The notes under the pieces were generated by a model. It made no database searches, was not told where the DNA came from, and saw only the letters and a list, made by a program, of their open reading frames with translations. A program made the position numbers and the translations under genes. Positions 37,225 to 46,942 of a stretch of 64,000 bases of DNA are shown one piece after another; the first letter of the stretch is position 1; each line of letters opens with the position of its first letter. The DNA is from Chitinophaga pinensis (lineage in GTDB: Bacteria; Bacteroidota; Bacteroidia; UKL13-3): assembly GCA_945861965.1 (NCBI GenBank), contig CAMAWM010000004.1:1-64000 (forward strand), written 5' to 3'.

Positions 37225-37256
37225 AAACAGCCTAACAAAAAATTGTCGGGCTGTTT
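37225..37256 (-). terminator. Rho-independent terminator after the RRM gene
   Basis: AAACAGCC (37225-37232) pairs with GGCTGTTT (37249-37256), with an inner partly paired stem. On the minus strand the hairpin is followed by TTTTTATTTTT, as expected for a terminator of the leftward RRM gene that ends at 37333. It also separates that gene from the E1 gene beginning at 37108. Confidence 0.75.
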
Positions 37257-37332
37257 AATTTTTTGCAATATGTATTTCTGATTGAAAAATTTGAGTAACT
37301 GATTACTCCATTCAAACAGATTGAAGAGTTAC

Positions 37333-37647
37333 TTAAAATTTGTCTCCAAATTCACGGTCTCCACCACCGCGATTGTTATTTTTTCTATAACCGCCTTCGC
37401 TTCCCTCTTCACGTGGACGAGCTTCGTTCACTTTCAATGGTCTTTCCATAAAATCTTTACCATCTAATTCGGCAATAGCTTTTGCTCCGCCTTCGTCATC
37501 CATTTCAACAAAACCGAAACCACGGCTACGCCCTGTCATCTTATCGGTTAAAATTTTCAACGTTTTGATTTCACCATACTGACTAAAAAGTCCCTTAAGG
37601 TCATCTTCCTTTACGCGGAAGCTGATGTTTGCTACATAAATATTCAT
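37333..37647 (-). CDS. RRM-type RNA-binding protein
   Basis: The protein has 104 residues: one RNA recognition motif followed by a Gly/Arg/Asn-rich tail (YRKNNNRGGGDREFG). RNP2 is IYVANI (3-8) and RNP1 is RGFGFVEM (42-49). This is the bacterial glycine-rich RRM protein type, often cold-induced in Bacteroidota and Cyanobacteria. The role is likely RNA chaperone or post-transcriptional regulator. It is a single-gene unit with its own terminator and a 178-nt upstream gap with no other feature I can name. Confidence 0.93.
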   Translation of the reverse strand: MNIYVANISFRVKEDDLKGLFSQYGEIKTLKILTDKMTGRSRGFGFVEMDDEGGAKAIAELDGKDFMERPLKVNEARPREEGSEGGYRKNNNRGGGDREFGDKF

Positions 37648-37825
37648 ACTTTTTTTTGATTACTCGTTTCTATCGGGTTTAAAATACTTTCCCCCTTTAG
37701 TTTACGAAAGAAAAATTAATTATTTTTTCAAATAACTAATATTTAATTGAGATTACCAAGAATCATTTGTAAAATGCTGACAATGTGTTATTTTATCTAA
37801 ATTCCGAAGGATTTTATTCCTACTT

Positions 37826-39901
37826 TTATTGCGACTGTATTTTATTATAAACCTTTTTTCCTTTTTCTAAAAAGTCAATAAAATGCTGTACATCTCTATC
37901 GTATGTTCTAGGTTTTGCAAGTAAGTTTTCATTAGCATCAATTAATACATACAAAGGTTGAGCATTGAAATTAAATTTACGAATCTGTAAATCTAAAACT
38001 TGTTTGCCAATAGTCTTTTTTACTTTTCCATCAAGCGCTGAAGTGTACCATTCGCTTTCGGGCAATTGATATTTTAATTTGTTTTCATCTGCGTACAATG
38101 AAACCACAACGTAATCTTCTTTTAGCAATTTTAAAACTTGTGGATCGCTCCAAACATTGGCTTCCATTTCGCGGCAGTTTACGCACCCATGTCCAGTAAA
38201 ATCTAAAAACAAAGGTTTGTTTAGTTTTCGTGCATTTTCAATTGCTTCGCAATAATCAAAATATCCTTGAATGCCATGAGGTATGTGAAGAAAATCGCTA
38301 TGCTTGGCTTTATTTGATTCTGTTTTATTTAGATTGCCGATATCAAATGAGAGAGTATGTTGTGGAGGCAAATATCCAGAAATTGCTTTTAACGGAGCTC
38401 CAATTATTCCGGGTGCTAAGTACAATGCAAATGCAAAAAATGGCAATGAAAAAAATAGTCGAGTTACGCTTATGTACGAAAGTTCTGAATCGTGAGAAAA
38501 TTTTAATTTTCCAAGTATATATATTCCTGTAAGCAATGATAAAATAATCCAAAGAACAATGTAAATATCACGGTTTAAAATCCCCCAATGATAAACTGTA
38601 TCTGCTACCGAAAAAAACTTTAGCGCCAATCCCAATTCGATAAAACCCAATACAACTTTTACAGAATTTAACCAACCACCAGATTTTGGAAGATTGCTAA
38701 GCCACTGCGGAAAAATTGCAAATAATGTAAAGGGAATTGCAAATGCCATTGAGAATGCAAACATGCCCGCAATTGGCCTTAAATAATTTCCTCCAAATGC
38801 TTGAATTAAAACATTACCAACCAATGGTCCGGTGCATGAAAATGAAACCAACACCATAGTAAACGCTAAAAAAAATACTCCAAGATAACCGCCAACATTT
38901 GATTTTTTGTTAACGCTATTTACAAATGAAGTTGGCAATGTGATTTCAAAAAGTCCTAAAAACGACACTCCAAACACCACAAAAATTGCAAAAAACAACA
39001 AATTTGGCAGCCAATGCGTACTAAGCCAATTTGCAAAATCAGGGCCCATTACAATGCTAACTGCAGTTCCTATAATTGTATAAATAAATACGATTGATAA
39101 ACCATAAAAAATCGCATTCTTTTTTCCGTTGTCTTGGTTTTTTGTAAAAAAAGTTACTGTCATCGGAATCATCGGAAAAACACAAGGTGTAAGCAATGCC
39201 GCCAATCCAAAAAGAAATGCATACAGCATAAAACCAAGCAATGATTTATCGCTTCCATCCACTGCTTCTGTTAATGATTCATCGTTAATATATGAATCAT
39301 TGGGCTTGCTCATATTTACTTTTTCGCAAGCATTATTATTTGTTGTTTTGTTTGTATCAACTGAAGTTTTTGTGTTATTTTCAGTAGTCGATTCTTGAAT
39401 TATTGCATCCCCATCAATAACTTTCAATTCATTAAACTGCAAATCGTAATTGTATGGAGGCATGCACATTCCGGTAATTTCAGAACACTCCTGAAATTCG
39501 ATTGAAACTTTTATAACTGGATTTGCAGAAAGTACTTTTACCTTTTGTCTGAATTCGGCTTTTCCAGTCATTGTACTTACATCGCCTGGCCAAATTTCTT
39601 CGTAATGATGTTTGGCACCAACTGGTTTTATTTTTCCAATAAGTTGGTAGCTCGCATGTTTTTTAAAATCAAAACTTGCAACAATGGGCCCAATATTAGG
39701 ATCCATATCGCTGCTATACATGTACCAATTTTTTTCAATCTGACTGTTAAAAGTTAACTCGATTTCATCCCCTGCTTTTATTTCACTTTTGTTGGATGTA
39801 ATTTTCCAAGTAGGATCCGTTTTTAACTGAGCAAAAGATTGATTTAATCCGCAGCTAAAAAAAACAATTACAGCACAAACGAATTTTAATTTATTTGACA
39901 T
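37826..39901 (-). CDS. dsbD: DsbD-like thiol:disulfide interchange protein
   Basis: The protein has 691 residues from the ATG at 39901; the frame is open 20 codons upstream without a signal-like start. Order: a signal peptide (FVCAVIVFFSCGLNQSFAQ), a periplasmic N-terminal DsbD domain with CSEITGMCMPP, eight membrane helices with LTPCVFPMIPM and SFSCTGPLVG (one conserved Cys each), and a C-terminal thioredoxin domain with C573-V-N-C576. It passes electrons from cytoplasmic thioredoxin to periplasmic thiols, in part for cytochrome c maturation. This fits the heme lipoproteins elsewhere in the window. Confidence 0.92.
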   Translation of the reverse strand: MSNKLKFVCAVIVFFSCGLNQSFAQLKTDPTWKITSNKSEIKAGDEIELTFNSQIEKNWYMYSSDMDPNIGPIVASFDFKKHASYQLIGKIKPVGAKHHYEEIWPGDVSTMTGKAEFRQKVKVLSANPVIKVSIEFQECSEITGMCMPPYNYDLQFNELKVIDGDAIIQESTTENNTKTSVDTNKTTNNNACEKVNMSKPNDSYINDESLTEAVDGSDKSLLGFMLYAFLFGLAALLTPCVFPMIPMTVTFFTKNQDNGKKNAIFYGLSIVFIYTIIGTAVSIVMGPDFANWLSTHWLPNLLFFAIFVVFGVSFLGLFEITLPTSFVNSVNKKSNVGGYLGVFFLAFTMVLVSFSCTGPLVGNVLIQAFGGNYLRPIAGMFAFSMAFAIPFTLFAIFPQWLSNLPKSGGWLNSVKVVLGFIELGLALKFFSVADTVYHWGILNRDIYIVLWIILSLLTGIYILGKLKFSHDSELSYISVTRLFFSLPFFAFALYLAPGIIGAPLKAISGYLPPQHTLSFDIGNLNKTESNKAKHSDFLHIPHGIQGYFDYCEAIENARKLNKPLFLDFTGHGCVNCREMEANVWSDPQVLKLLKEDYVVVSLYADENKLKYQLPESEWYTSALDGKVKKTIGKQVLDLQIRKFNFNAQPLYVLIDANENLLAKPRTYDRDVQHFIDFLEKGKKVYNKIQSQ

Positions 39902-39981
39902 GGTATAAATTTGAAAGCGACAAATGTAAGATTTATAAATTAACGATGAAAATTCATCCAAAAATCAGACTCATTCTCTGA

Positions 39982-41304
39982 TTAAATTTCATTAAAAACA
40001 ACATTATATTTTTTCAGTTCTTTAAGTATTGGTTCATAAAATTCTTTTGCCACTGGCATAACCACACCACGTGATTTAATTTTGTTCTGTAAAATTAATT
40101 TTGCTGCAATAGCCATTGGCAATCCAACAGTTTTGGCCATTGCAGTGTATGTTTCGTTTTCGCCTTTAACAATTAATGAACTTTCTTTTTTAAATTTTTT
40201 CCCTTCAAACTGATAAATTATTTCGTGTTTCATTACAATTAAATCCAAATCATCGGCTTGTAATTTCCATTTTTGCTGCAACAGATTTTGAAGAATTTGT
40301 GCTGGACTTGCATTTTTAAATTCAATTTTTCTATTCTCGAAAAGTCCAAGCCATTTTATTTTTTTAAACTCAATGGATGATTTATTTATTTTGAGAAAAC
40401 TGCAAAGTTTATTTTCCACATTTTTATCATTTGCATTTGAAATTAATGAAACCAACAGCTCGCGATAGGTAAGATTTTCGCTTGTATTAATTTTATATGA
40501 ATCGTCAGTCAGTCCAAGTTTAACAATATTATTCCAGCTTTTACAAAAACCAATTTTACGCAATGTTCCTCTTAAAACAGTTTTAGCATTTTGAATTCCA
40601 TAAGGTAAAATATAATTTAACGAATCGCGATTTGCATAACTTTCAAGAAATAAATTTTCGTCTATTTTAATTTTTTCTGTTTGCAAAAAAAGTTGAGACT
40701 GCGGTATAAATTTAACCTTCCCCTTTTCTAAATATTTTACTGTTGCTTGTCCTGCCAATACAACATTTCGCGGATTCCAAGTAAATTTGTAATGCCACGG
40801 ATTGGTATCAAATTCTGGCGCAATCAATCCACCGCAATACGATTTAAACGAAACTATTTCAGCGCCACTTTTTTGTATATCTTGAATCATTTGCATGGCC
40901 GAAAGATGATCGATACCTGGATCTAAACCAATTTCGTTTAACAAGATAACATTTGCATCCAATGCCTTTTTGTTCAAGGCTTTCATTGCCTCGGTAATAT
41001 ACGAAGCAGTAACTAAATGTTTCTTGAAACGAATGCAATCTTTTGCAACTTTAATATGCAATGTTGGTGGCAAAAGCGAAACTACAATATCCGCTTTTTG
41101 TATTTCCGTCTCACGCTCTGGTTTTTTATTAACATCAAATTGAATTGCAGTCGTGTTTTTTTTGTTTTTAATTCTGCTTTTTGCCAATTCTAAATTTGCA
41201 TCTGCTACACAAATTTTCCATTTATCTTTTGTGGCATGCTCAGTTAAATATTTTATCAGATACGATGAAGATAATCCTGCGCCAATCACTAAAATATTTT
41301 TCAT
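39982..41304 (-). CDS. Saccharopine dehydrogenase family protein
   Basis: The protein has 440 residues. The Rossmann motif VIGAGLSSSYLIKYL is at the N-terminus, followed by DIVVSLLPPTLH, ASYITEAMKALNKKA, LNEIGLDPGIDHLSA and the C-terminal domain segment GLIAPEFDTNPWHYKFTWNPRNV. The match is to the glutamate-forming saccharopine dehydrogenases (Lys9-like). In Bacteroidota it may act in lysine breakdown or polyamine-like (carboxyspermidine) steps. No lysine genes are beside it, so the substrate is unproven. It is 3 nt downstream of the transglycosylase gene, probably in one operon. Confidence 0.88.
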   Translation of the reverse strand: MKNILVIGAGLSSSYLIKYLTEHATKDKWKICVADANLELAKSRIKNKKNTTAIQFDVNKKPERETEIQKADIVVSLLPPTLHIKVAKDCIRFKKHLVTASYITEAMKALNKKALDANVILLNEIGLDPGIDHLSAMQMIQDIQKSGAEIVSFKSYCGGLIAPEFDTNPWHYKFTWNPRNVVLAGQATVKYLEKGKVKFIPQSQLFLQTEKIKIDENLFLESYANRDSLNYILPYGIQNAKTVLRGTLRKIGFCKSWNNIVKLGLTDDSYKINTSENLTYRELLVSLISNANDKNVENKLCSFLKINKSSIEFKKIKWLGLFENRKIEFKNASPAQILQNLLQQKWKLQADDLDLIVMKHEIIYQFEGKKFKKESSLIVKGENETYTAMAKTVGLPMAIAAKLILQNKIKSRGVVMPVAKEFYEPILKELKKYNVVFNEI

Positions 41305-41307
41305 AAA

Positions 41308-42216
41308 TTAATTTAAGGGCAAACTAATTTCAAAAGTTTCGCCTTCTTTTAAAGTTAATGTATTTTTTTTGAGCCAAGGATTTAGCAACTTCATTTTTTT
41401 GTAGTTTGTACCTTTGTCAATCGACCACTTTGCTAAATCAACGATTGAACTTTCAATAGAAATTTTTTGTGTTGGAATGTGGTTGTACAAATGCGATTGC
41501 GACAAATAAAATCCGTATCGAACGGGATGTTCAGCAATTTCTTTCATGGCTAAAACTCTGAACATATAGCGAGATGTTTCGGCATTTAAATGCAAATCGA
41601 AATAATTGTTGCCGTATTGGTTTTGCATTTGCTTTCTCAATCCATCAATGCCCATGTTGTAACTTGCAGAAACCAAACTCCAATCTTTAAATTCAGCATA
41701 CGATTCTTTAAAATATGCACACGCTGCAAGTGTTGCTTTTTCTAAGTGGTATCGTTGATCAACTTCTTCGTTTATAATCAAGCCATATTGTTTTCCTGTT
41801 TTATCCAAAAATTGCCAAAACCCTGCTGCACCAGCGGGCGAAACAACATTTAAAAACCCACTTTCAATCATTGCTACATATTTCATATCGGCCGGAATGC
41901 CTTGTTCTGATAAAATTTTTTCAATGATTGAGAAATATCTATTTGCTCTTTTTAATAACAAAAGCGTTTGAGATTGCCAATACACATTTGTCAGCAATTC
42001 TCGGTCAAATCGCTCCTTGTTATCGTAATCTTTTAATGAAATTTTTTCGCCTGCAAAATCTACAGCATCCGGAATTGGCAATGAAAATACATGGTATTTC
42101 TGTTCAAAATCTGCTCTTTGTTTATCATCATCGGTTAGTGTTGCATAAATAAAAAACACAGTTCCAAAGCTGACTAATGCTAAAAAAATAAATAAATATT
42201 TGCGAGAGAAAAACAT
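41308..42216 (-). CDS. Lytic transglycosylase (MltD-like, SLT domain)
   Basis: The protein has 302 residues with one N-terminal membrane or signal segment (YLFIFLALVSFGTVFFIYA). The SLT domain has catalytic Glu118 in AMIESGF, followed by SPAGAAGFWQFLDKTGKQYGL and SASYNMGIDGL. It cuts peptidoglycan between MurNAc and GlcNAc, leaving anhydro ends. The C-terminal tail (LTLKEGETFEISLPLN) is short and has no clear LysM domain, unlike E. coli MltD. It precedes the saccharopine dehydrogenase gene by 3 nt. Confidence 0.9.
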   Translation of the reverse strand: MFFSRKYLFIFLALVSFGTVFFIYATLTDDDKQRADFEQKYHVFSLPIPDAVDFAGEKISLKDYDNKERFDRELLTNVYWQSQTLLLLKRANRYFSIIEKILSEQGIPADMKYVAMIESGFLNVVSPAGAAGFWQFLDKTGKQYGLIINEEVDQRYHLEKATLAACAYFKESYAEFKDWSLVSASYNMGIDGLRKQMQNQYGNNYFDLHLNAETSRYMFRVLAMKEIAEHPVRYGFYLSQSHLYNHIPTQKISIESSIVDLAKWSIDKGTNYKKMKLLNPWLKKNTLTLKEGETFEISLPLN

Positions 42217-42281
42217 AAAACAAATATAATATAAGTTTTGCCGAAAAAAATCTTGATTATATTGCGGCTCTAAATAAAACT

Positions 42282-43241
42282 ATGCCAGAAGCCACATCAT
42301 TTTCAAAAAATCCTGTTGTTTACTTTTTATCTAAAAGTTTAATTTTACTTGGAATGGTTTTAGTTTTTTTATCCATTTCTTCTTTTGCATTTACGTTAAT
42401 CATACAAGCAATTTGGGACATCAATATTGAACAATTAACAGCAATCATTTCAAATCCAAATTCTGTACCAAATGGCATTTTAGTTTTAAAACTTTTTCAG
42501 GTATTTGTAAGCATCGGTTCATTTGCCATTCCAGCATTTATGTTTTCAAAAGCAATTGGCCAAAACCCCTTTACTTTTTTAAATATTAATAAAAATGGAA
42601 GTTTAATCAATTATGTTTTTATACTGCTTATTATGTTGGCATCAATGCCAATTATTTCTTGGCTTTATAGTTTAAATCAACAGATGAGTTTCCCTTTGCA
42701 ATTTGCCGATTGGGAACAAAAAATTAGAGAGTGGGAAAATGCTGCCAGCCAGCAAATGCAACTTTTTATATCGGCTGATTCGATATCTGTTTTGTTGTTC
42801 AATTTGTTTATTTTTGCTGTTGTCCCTGCAATTACCGAAGAGATATTTTTTAGAGGTTGCTTGCAAAATTTTATTCGCTTTTCATTTAAAAATATCCATG
42901 CTTCAGTAATTGTTTCAGCATTTATTTTTAGTGCCGTTCATGGCCAGTTTTATGGATTTATTCCTCGATTTGCGCTCGGTTTGGCTTTGGGGTATTCATT
43001 TGCTTTTTCAGGTTCTATTTGGGTTTGTATTGCTGGTCATTTTTTAAACAATGCTGTTGCATTAATATCAAGTTATATTCTGTCAAAAAATAGTAATTTT
43101 GATTTCTTGAAGGATGATTTTGCATTTCCATTTTATATAAATTTACTAAGCGTTTTATTGTGTGTTGGAATGTTGTATTGGATGTACAAACAAAATCTTA
43201 AAACTATTTTATTAACCAATAATTGTAAAACAGATGAATAA
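42282..43241 (+). CDS. CPBP family intramembrane metalloprotease
   Basis: The 319-residue protein has about eight membrane helices. The CPBP/ABI motifs are complete: EE at 186-187 with Arg191 (TEEIFFRG), His220 in SAVHGQF, and His253/Asn257 in AGHFLNNAV. Relatives are CAAX-type prenyl proteases or bacteriocin self-immunity proteins. No bacteriocin genes are near. It overlaps cdsA by 8 bases, which suggests a link to membrane biogenesis rather than immunity. Confidence 0.9.
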   Translation: MPEATSFSKNPVVYFLSKSLILLGMVLVFLSISSFAFTLIIQAIWDINIEQLTAIISNPNSVPNGILVLKLFQVFVSIGSFAIPAFMFSKAIGQNPFTFLNINKNGSLINYVFILLIMLASMPIISWLYSLNQQMSFPLQFADWEQKIREWENAASQQMQLFISADSISVLLFNLFIFAVVPAITEEIFFRGCLQNFIRFSFKNIHASVIVSAFIFSAVHGQFYGFIPRFALGLALGYSFAFSGSIWVCIAGHFLNNAVALISSYILSKNSNFDFLKDDFAFPFYINLLSVLLCVGMLYWMYKQNLKTILLTNNCKTDE

Positions 43242-44040
43242 CTTTTTGCAAAGAACTTTAAGCGGTGCATTCTATGTTTTGGTAGTAGTAGTGTGCATAC
43301 TGTTTGATCAAAAATCATTTTTAGTATTGTTGTTTTTGATAAATGCCATTTGCCTGAATGAGTTTTTTGGTTTGATGTTAAAAAACAAAAACACATTTGA
43401 TAAAATATTATCAGTTTTAGCAGGAAGTTTAGTATTTGTAGTTTTATCTTCAAATGATTTTTTTTCTGTTGAAACGAATTGGATTATTCCTGCATTTTTA
43501 ATTCTTTTTTTGGCAAAACTTTACCAAAACAAAGGAAATGAATTTGAAACTTTGGCCCAACAAATTTTGGGAATATTTTATATCACACTTCCACTTGCAC
43601 TATTTTTTAATCTTTCGAACATGCCGCATTTTAGCTTCCATCCTGAATTGCCAATGGGTATTTTTATTTTGCAATGGACAAGCGATACCGGAGCTTACTT
43701 AATAGGAAAAAGTTTTGGGCGACATAAATTGTTTGAACGCATTTCGCCTAAAAAAACATGGGAAGGATTTTTGGGTGCAATTGCACTTGTAATATTAACC
43801 GCTTTTGTATTAACACAATTTCAATTTTTTGGGACTTATACTCTCCAAAATTGGATAATTATTGGCCTTCTGATTTCAATATTCGGCACACTTGGCGATT
43901 TATTTGAATCCTTACTCAAACGAAATCTAAAAATTAAAGACTCTGGAAATATTTTGCCCGGTCATGGTGGCGCATTAGATAGATTTGATGCTTTCTTTTT
44001 TTCGGTGCCTGCAGTTTATTTTTACCTTAGCTTGATATAA
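43234..44040 (+). CDS. cdsA: Phosphatidate cytidylyltransferase
   Basis: The 268-residue integral membrane protein has the CdsA signature SPKKTWEGFLGA and, near the C-terminus, GDLFESLLKRNLKIKDSGNILPGHGGALDR. It makes CDP-diacylglycerol from phosphatidate and CTP, the branch point for phospholipid synthesis. The start at 43234 overlaps the CPBP gene stop, which implies coupled translation. Confidence 0.95.
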   Translation: MNNFLQRTLSGAFYVLVVVVCILFDQKSFLVLLFLINAICLNEFFGLMLKNKNTFDKILSVLAGSLVFVVLSSNDFFSVETNWIIPAFLILFLAKLYQNKGNEFETLAQQILGIFYITLPLALFFNLSNMPHFSFHPELPMGIFILQWTSDTGAYLIGKSFGRHKLFERISPKKTWEGFLGAIALVILTAFVLTQFQFFGTYTLQNWIIIGLLISIFGTLGDLFESLLKRNLKIKDSGNILPGHGGALDRFDAFFFSVPAVYFYLSLI

Positions 44041-44099
44041 ACGCAACTCGATTTTTTCTAAAACTTTTTTATTCTTCAATATTATTTTAACCTTGCTTC

Positions 44100-45632
44100 A
44101 TGCCTTTGGTAAATTCACTTGTAAGTTGGTATCTTAAAAAAAGAATTCCATTAATTGAACGGATGTTACAAAATCCGTTGGAAGTACAACACGAGCAATT
44201 GATGAAAAATATTCGGTTTGCCGAAAAAACACAATACGGCAATAAATATAATTTTGTTTCAATAAAAAATTTAGAGGATTTTAAAAACAAGGTTCCAATA
44301 ACCAATTACGAAGGATTGCAACCGTACATTGAACAAATGATGAAAGGCAATCAAAACATTTTGTGGCCTAGCAATATTTCGTGGTTTGCCAAATCCTCGG
44401 GAACAACTGGTTCAAAAAGCAAATTTATTCCGGTTACATACGAATGTTTAGACGAATCTCATTATCAGGGCGGCAAAGACGCCATGTTATTTTACATAAA
44501 CCAAAACCCAGAATCAACCATATTTGATGGAAAAGGATTGGTTATTGGCGGAAGTCACAATGTAAACAAACTAAACGAAGAAAGTTTTTTTGGCGATTTA
44601 TCAGCTGTTATGATGCAAAACATGCCACTCTGGGCGCATTTCCTTCGCACACCCGAACTTTCAATTGCATTGATGGATAATTGGGAAGAAAAAGTTGAAC
44701 GAATGGCTAAAGCAACGATCAATGAAAATGTAACCAACATTTCTGGAGTTCCAACTTGGACGATTGTATTGATTGAAAAAATGTATGAACTAACTGGCAA
44801 AAATTGTTTGAGCGACATTTGGCCTAATCTTGAATTATATGTTCATGGTGGCGTTAGTTTTACACCATACAAAGAAAGGTTTAAACAACTTACTTCTTCA
44901 AGTCAATTAACGTATTTGGAAACCTACAACGCTTCTGAAGGGTTTATCGGAATTCAGGACGATTTAAAACGAGATGATTTATTGCTCATGCTGGATTATG
45001 GAATTTATTATGAGTTTATGCCTATGTCTGAATATGGAAAAGATTTTCCCAATACATATTCATTAAGTCAAGTAAAAATAGGTGAAAATTATGCATTGGT
45101 TATCTCAAGCAATTCGGGTTTGTGGCGATACATAATTGGCGATACAATAAAGTTTACCGAAACCAAACCTTTTCGATTTAAAATTACAGGCCGTACTCGG
45201 CATTTTATTAATGCTTTTGGCGAAGAATTAATCATTGAAAATGCAGATTTTGCAATTAAAAAAGCTTGCGAAAAATCTCAGGCTTTATTAGTTGATTATA
45301 CTGCAGCTCCTATTTATAATGATGACAAACACAAAGGCGGACATGAGTGGTTGTTAGAGTTTGATAAAGAACCTACAGACATTAATTTGTTTATTGAAGA
45401 ATTGGATATTGCACTGAAAAATGCAAACAGTGATTACGAAGCCAAGCGATATAAAAATTTAGCCATGCAAGCTCCTGTAATTAAAATATTACCGCGTGGT
45501 ACTTTCAACACTTGGTTGAAACAAAAACAGAAATTAGGAGGCCAACATAAAGTTCCTCGCCTTTCAAATAATAGAACTATTGTAGATGAAATTTGTGGAA
45601 TGATGACTTCAGTAAAACAAAAAAGGCCTTAA
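44100..45632 (+). CDS. GH3 family acyl-adenylate/amide synthetase
   Basis: The protein has 510 residues. The adenylate-forming motif SSGTTGSKSKFIPVT, YNASEGFIGIQ and the C-terminal GEELIIENAD are typical of the GH3 family. In plants the family joins amino acids to hormones; in Bacteroidota the substrate is unknown. Typical Bacteroidota members are about 500 residues, so this one is full length. A TAACCTTG sequence ends 4 nt before the ATG. It is convergent with the skp genes at a shared terminator. Confidence 0.88.
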   Translation: MPLVNSLVSWYLKKRIPLIERMLQNPLEVQHEQLMKNIRFAEKTQYGNKYNFVSIKNLEDFKNKVPITNYEGLQPYIEQMMKGNQNILWPSNISWFAKSSGTTGSKSKFIPVTYECLDESHYQGGKDAMLFYINQNPESTIFDGKGLVIGGSHNVNKLNEESFFGDLSAVMMQNMPLWAHFLRTPELSIALMDNWEEKVERMAKATINENVTNISGVPTWTIVLIEKMYELTGKNCLSDIWPNLELYVHGGVSFTPYKERFKQLTSSSQLTYLETYNASEGFIGIQDDLKRDDLLLMLDYGIYYEFMPMSEYGKDFPNTYSLSQVKIGENYALVISSNSGLWRYIIGDTIKFTETKPFRFKITGRTRHFINAFGEELIIENADFAIKKACEKSQALLVDYTAAPIYNDDKHKGGHEWLLEFDKEPTDINLFIEELDIALKNANSDYEAKRYKNLAMQAPVIKILPRGTFNTWLKQKQKLGGQHKVPRLSNNRTIVDEICGMMTSVKQKRP

Positions 45633-45651
45633 ATTTCTTTAAAGCCTTTTA
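45622..45651. terminator. Hairpin terminator between GH3 and skp genes
   Basis: AAAAGGC (45622-45628) pairs with GCCTTTT (45645-45651) around a 16-nt A/T-rich interior. Its left arm overlaps the end of the GH3 gene (stop at 45632), with the leftward skp gene ending at 45672. A-runs and T-runs flank the stem on both sides, so it can serve both strands. Confidence 0.6.
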
Positions 45652-45671
45652 TAAAATACCTTTTCAACTAA

Positions 45672-46235
45672 TTATTTACCTCCTGCTGGTTTTGGTGCAG
45701 TTGGATTTGCCTGAGGAGCTGGCTCAGCAATTCCCAATTTCTTTTTAATAGATGAAGTCAAATTATCTCCTTCTGGTTTGTAAAGCATACCTGCTGTATT
45801 GCTATCAAAAACGTAAGAATATCCACCCTCTTTTGCTACTTGAGCAATTACTGATTTAGCTTTATCAATAATTGGTTTCACTAATTCGGTTTCTTTTTTA
45901 CGCGCATCTTCTTGAGCAGTTTGTTGAAACTCTTGAACGCTTTGTTGCAATTTTTGCAATTCACTTTGTCTAAATTCTTTCATTGTTCCAGAAAGTTTTC
46001 CAGGAGTTTCGGCATCTTTTTGAAATGCTTCGTACTTCTTTTTAAACTCATCGTTTAATTTAATCAATTCGCCTTCAAGTTGTTTGTTGTAAGATTCCAT
46101 TTCAGTGCTGGCATTTTTATACTCAGGCATTGATACCATGATTTCTTGTAAATCGACATACGCAATTTTTTGTGCAGTTGCCGAAAAACTTCCTACGCTA
46201 CTTGCAAGCAATATTGTTGTCGCAATTTTTTTCAT
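45672..46235 (-). CDS. OmpH/Skp family periplasmic chaperone (second copy)
   Basis: The protein has 187 residues from the ATG at 46235 (MKKIATTILLASSVGSFSATAQ, a clear signal peptide); ATGs at 46241 and 46247 are also possible. After KIAYVDLQEIM comes a long charged coiled coil (about 40-120) and an OmpH core ending GGYSYVFDSNTAGMLY. The tail is Pro/Ala-rich (APQANPTAPKPAGGK). Skp-type chaperones bind unfolded outer-membrane proteins and pass them to BamA, which is encoded just upstream in the same operon. Confidence 0.9.
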   Translation of the reverse strand: MKKIATTILLASSVGSFSATAQKIAYVDLQEIMVSMPEYKNASTEMESYNKQLEGELIKLNDEFKKKYEAFQKDAETPGKLSGTMKEFRQSELQKLQQSVQEFQQTAQEDARKKETELVKPIIDKAKSVIAQVAKEGGYSYVFDSNTAGMLYKPEGDNLTSSIKKKLGIAEPAPQANPTAPKPAGGK

Positions 46236-46346
46236 GTACATGTTCATTATTTTTTATATTTATTTTTTGAATTTTTGAGGTGGCAAATATTCAACCAGAT
46301 TTCCAAAAAACCATAGAATTAAGAAAAATATGTCTTTTTTCTATAC

Positions 46347-46931
46347 TTATTTGCCTCCATTTGTATCTCCTCCACCTGTATTTCCGCCACTTCCAGTATT
46401 TTTATTTTTTGTAACTGAAATGCCTAATTCTTGCAAAACCTCATCGCTTTTATCGTATTTAGCATTGGTATAAAGCATTACTACCTCACCGCCTTTAGCA
46501 AAAATAAAATCGAGAGCACTTTTTTTAGCAACCGCCTGAACTGCATCAAATATTTTGTCCTGAATGGGCTTTACCAGTTCCTGTCTTTTCTTAAATAATT
46601 CACCTTCGTAGCCAAATTTTTTGTTTCTAAAATCTCGGGCTTCTTCTTTCTTGGTGTTTATTTCAGACTCGCGTTTCTTCTTTAATTCTTCGGTTAATAA
46701 TATTTGCTCAGCCTGAAATTCTTTTTCCATTTTTTCTATCTCAGAAAATTTCTTTTCTAATTCTTTTTGCCACTCTTCACTCATCAAATCAAGTTGTTTT
46801 TGTGCCGAACGATACTCTGGCATTAAGTCCAAAATATATTCCGTATCGACATAACCAATACGCGCTGTCTGCGATTGGACATTGAAAACAAACAATAGAA
46901 GCAGTAGTAAACTCGAAATTATTTTTTTCAT
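46347..46931 (-). CDS. OmpH/Skp family periplasmic chaperone (first copy)
   Basis: The protein has 194 residues with signal peptide IISSLLLLLLFVFNVQSQ. RIGYVDTEYILDLMPEY opens the Skp fold, then comes a coiled coil rich in Lys/Glu (about 45-120), then KSALDFIFAKGGEVVMLYTN. The tail is Gly/Asn-rich. The gene begins 11 nt after the bamA stop, and the second skp copy begins 111 nt later. Two diverged copies in series are usual in Bacteroidota. Confidence 0.92.
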   Translation of the reverse strand: MKKIISSLLLLLLFVFNVQSQTARIGYVDTEYILDLMPEYRSAQKQLDLMSEEWQKELEKKFSEIEKMEKEFQAEQILLTEELKKKRESEINTKKEEARDFRNKKFGYEGELFKKRQELVKPIQDKIFDAVQAVAKKSALDFIFAKGGEVVMLYTNAKYDKSDEVLQELGISVTKNKNTGSGGNTGGGDTNGGK

Positions 46932-46942
46932 TTTTATTGAAT

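Noticed and set aside
42282-43241. CPBP protease as a bacteriocin immunity system
   Set aside because: No small bacteriocin precursor or export gene is near, and it overlaps cdsA, so a housekeeping role is more likely.
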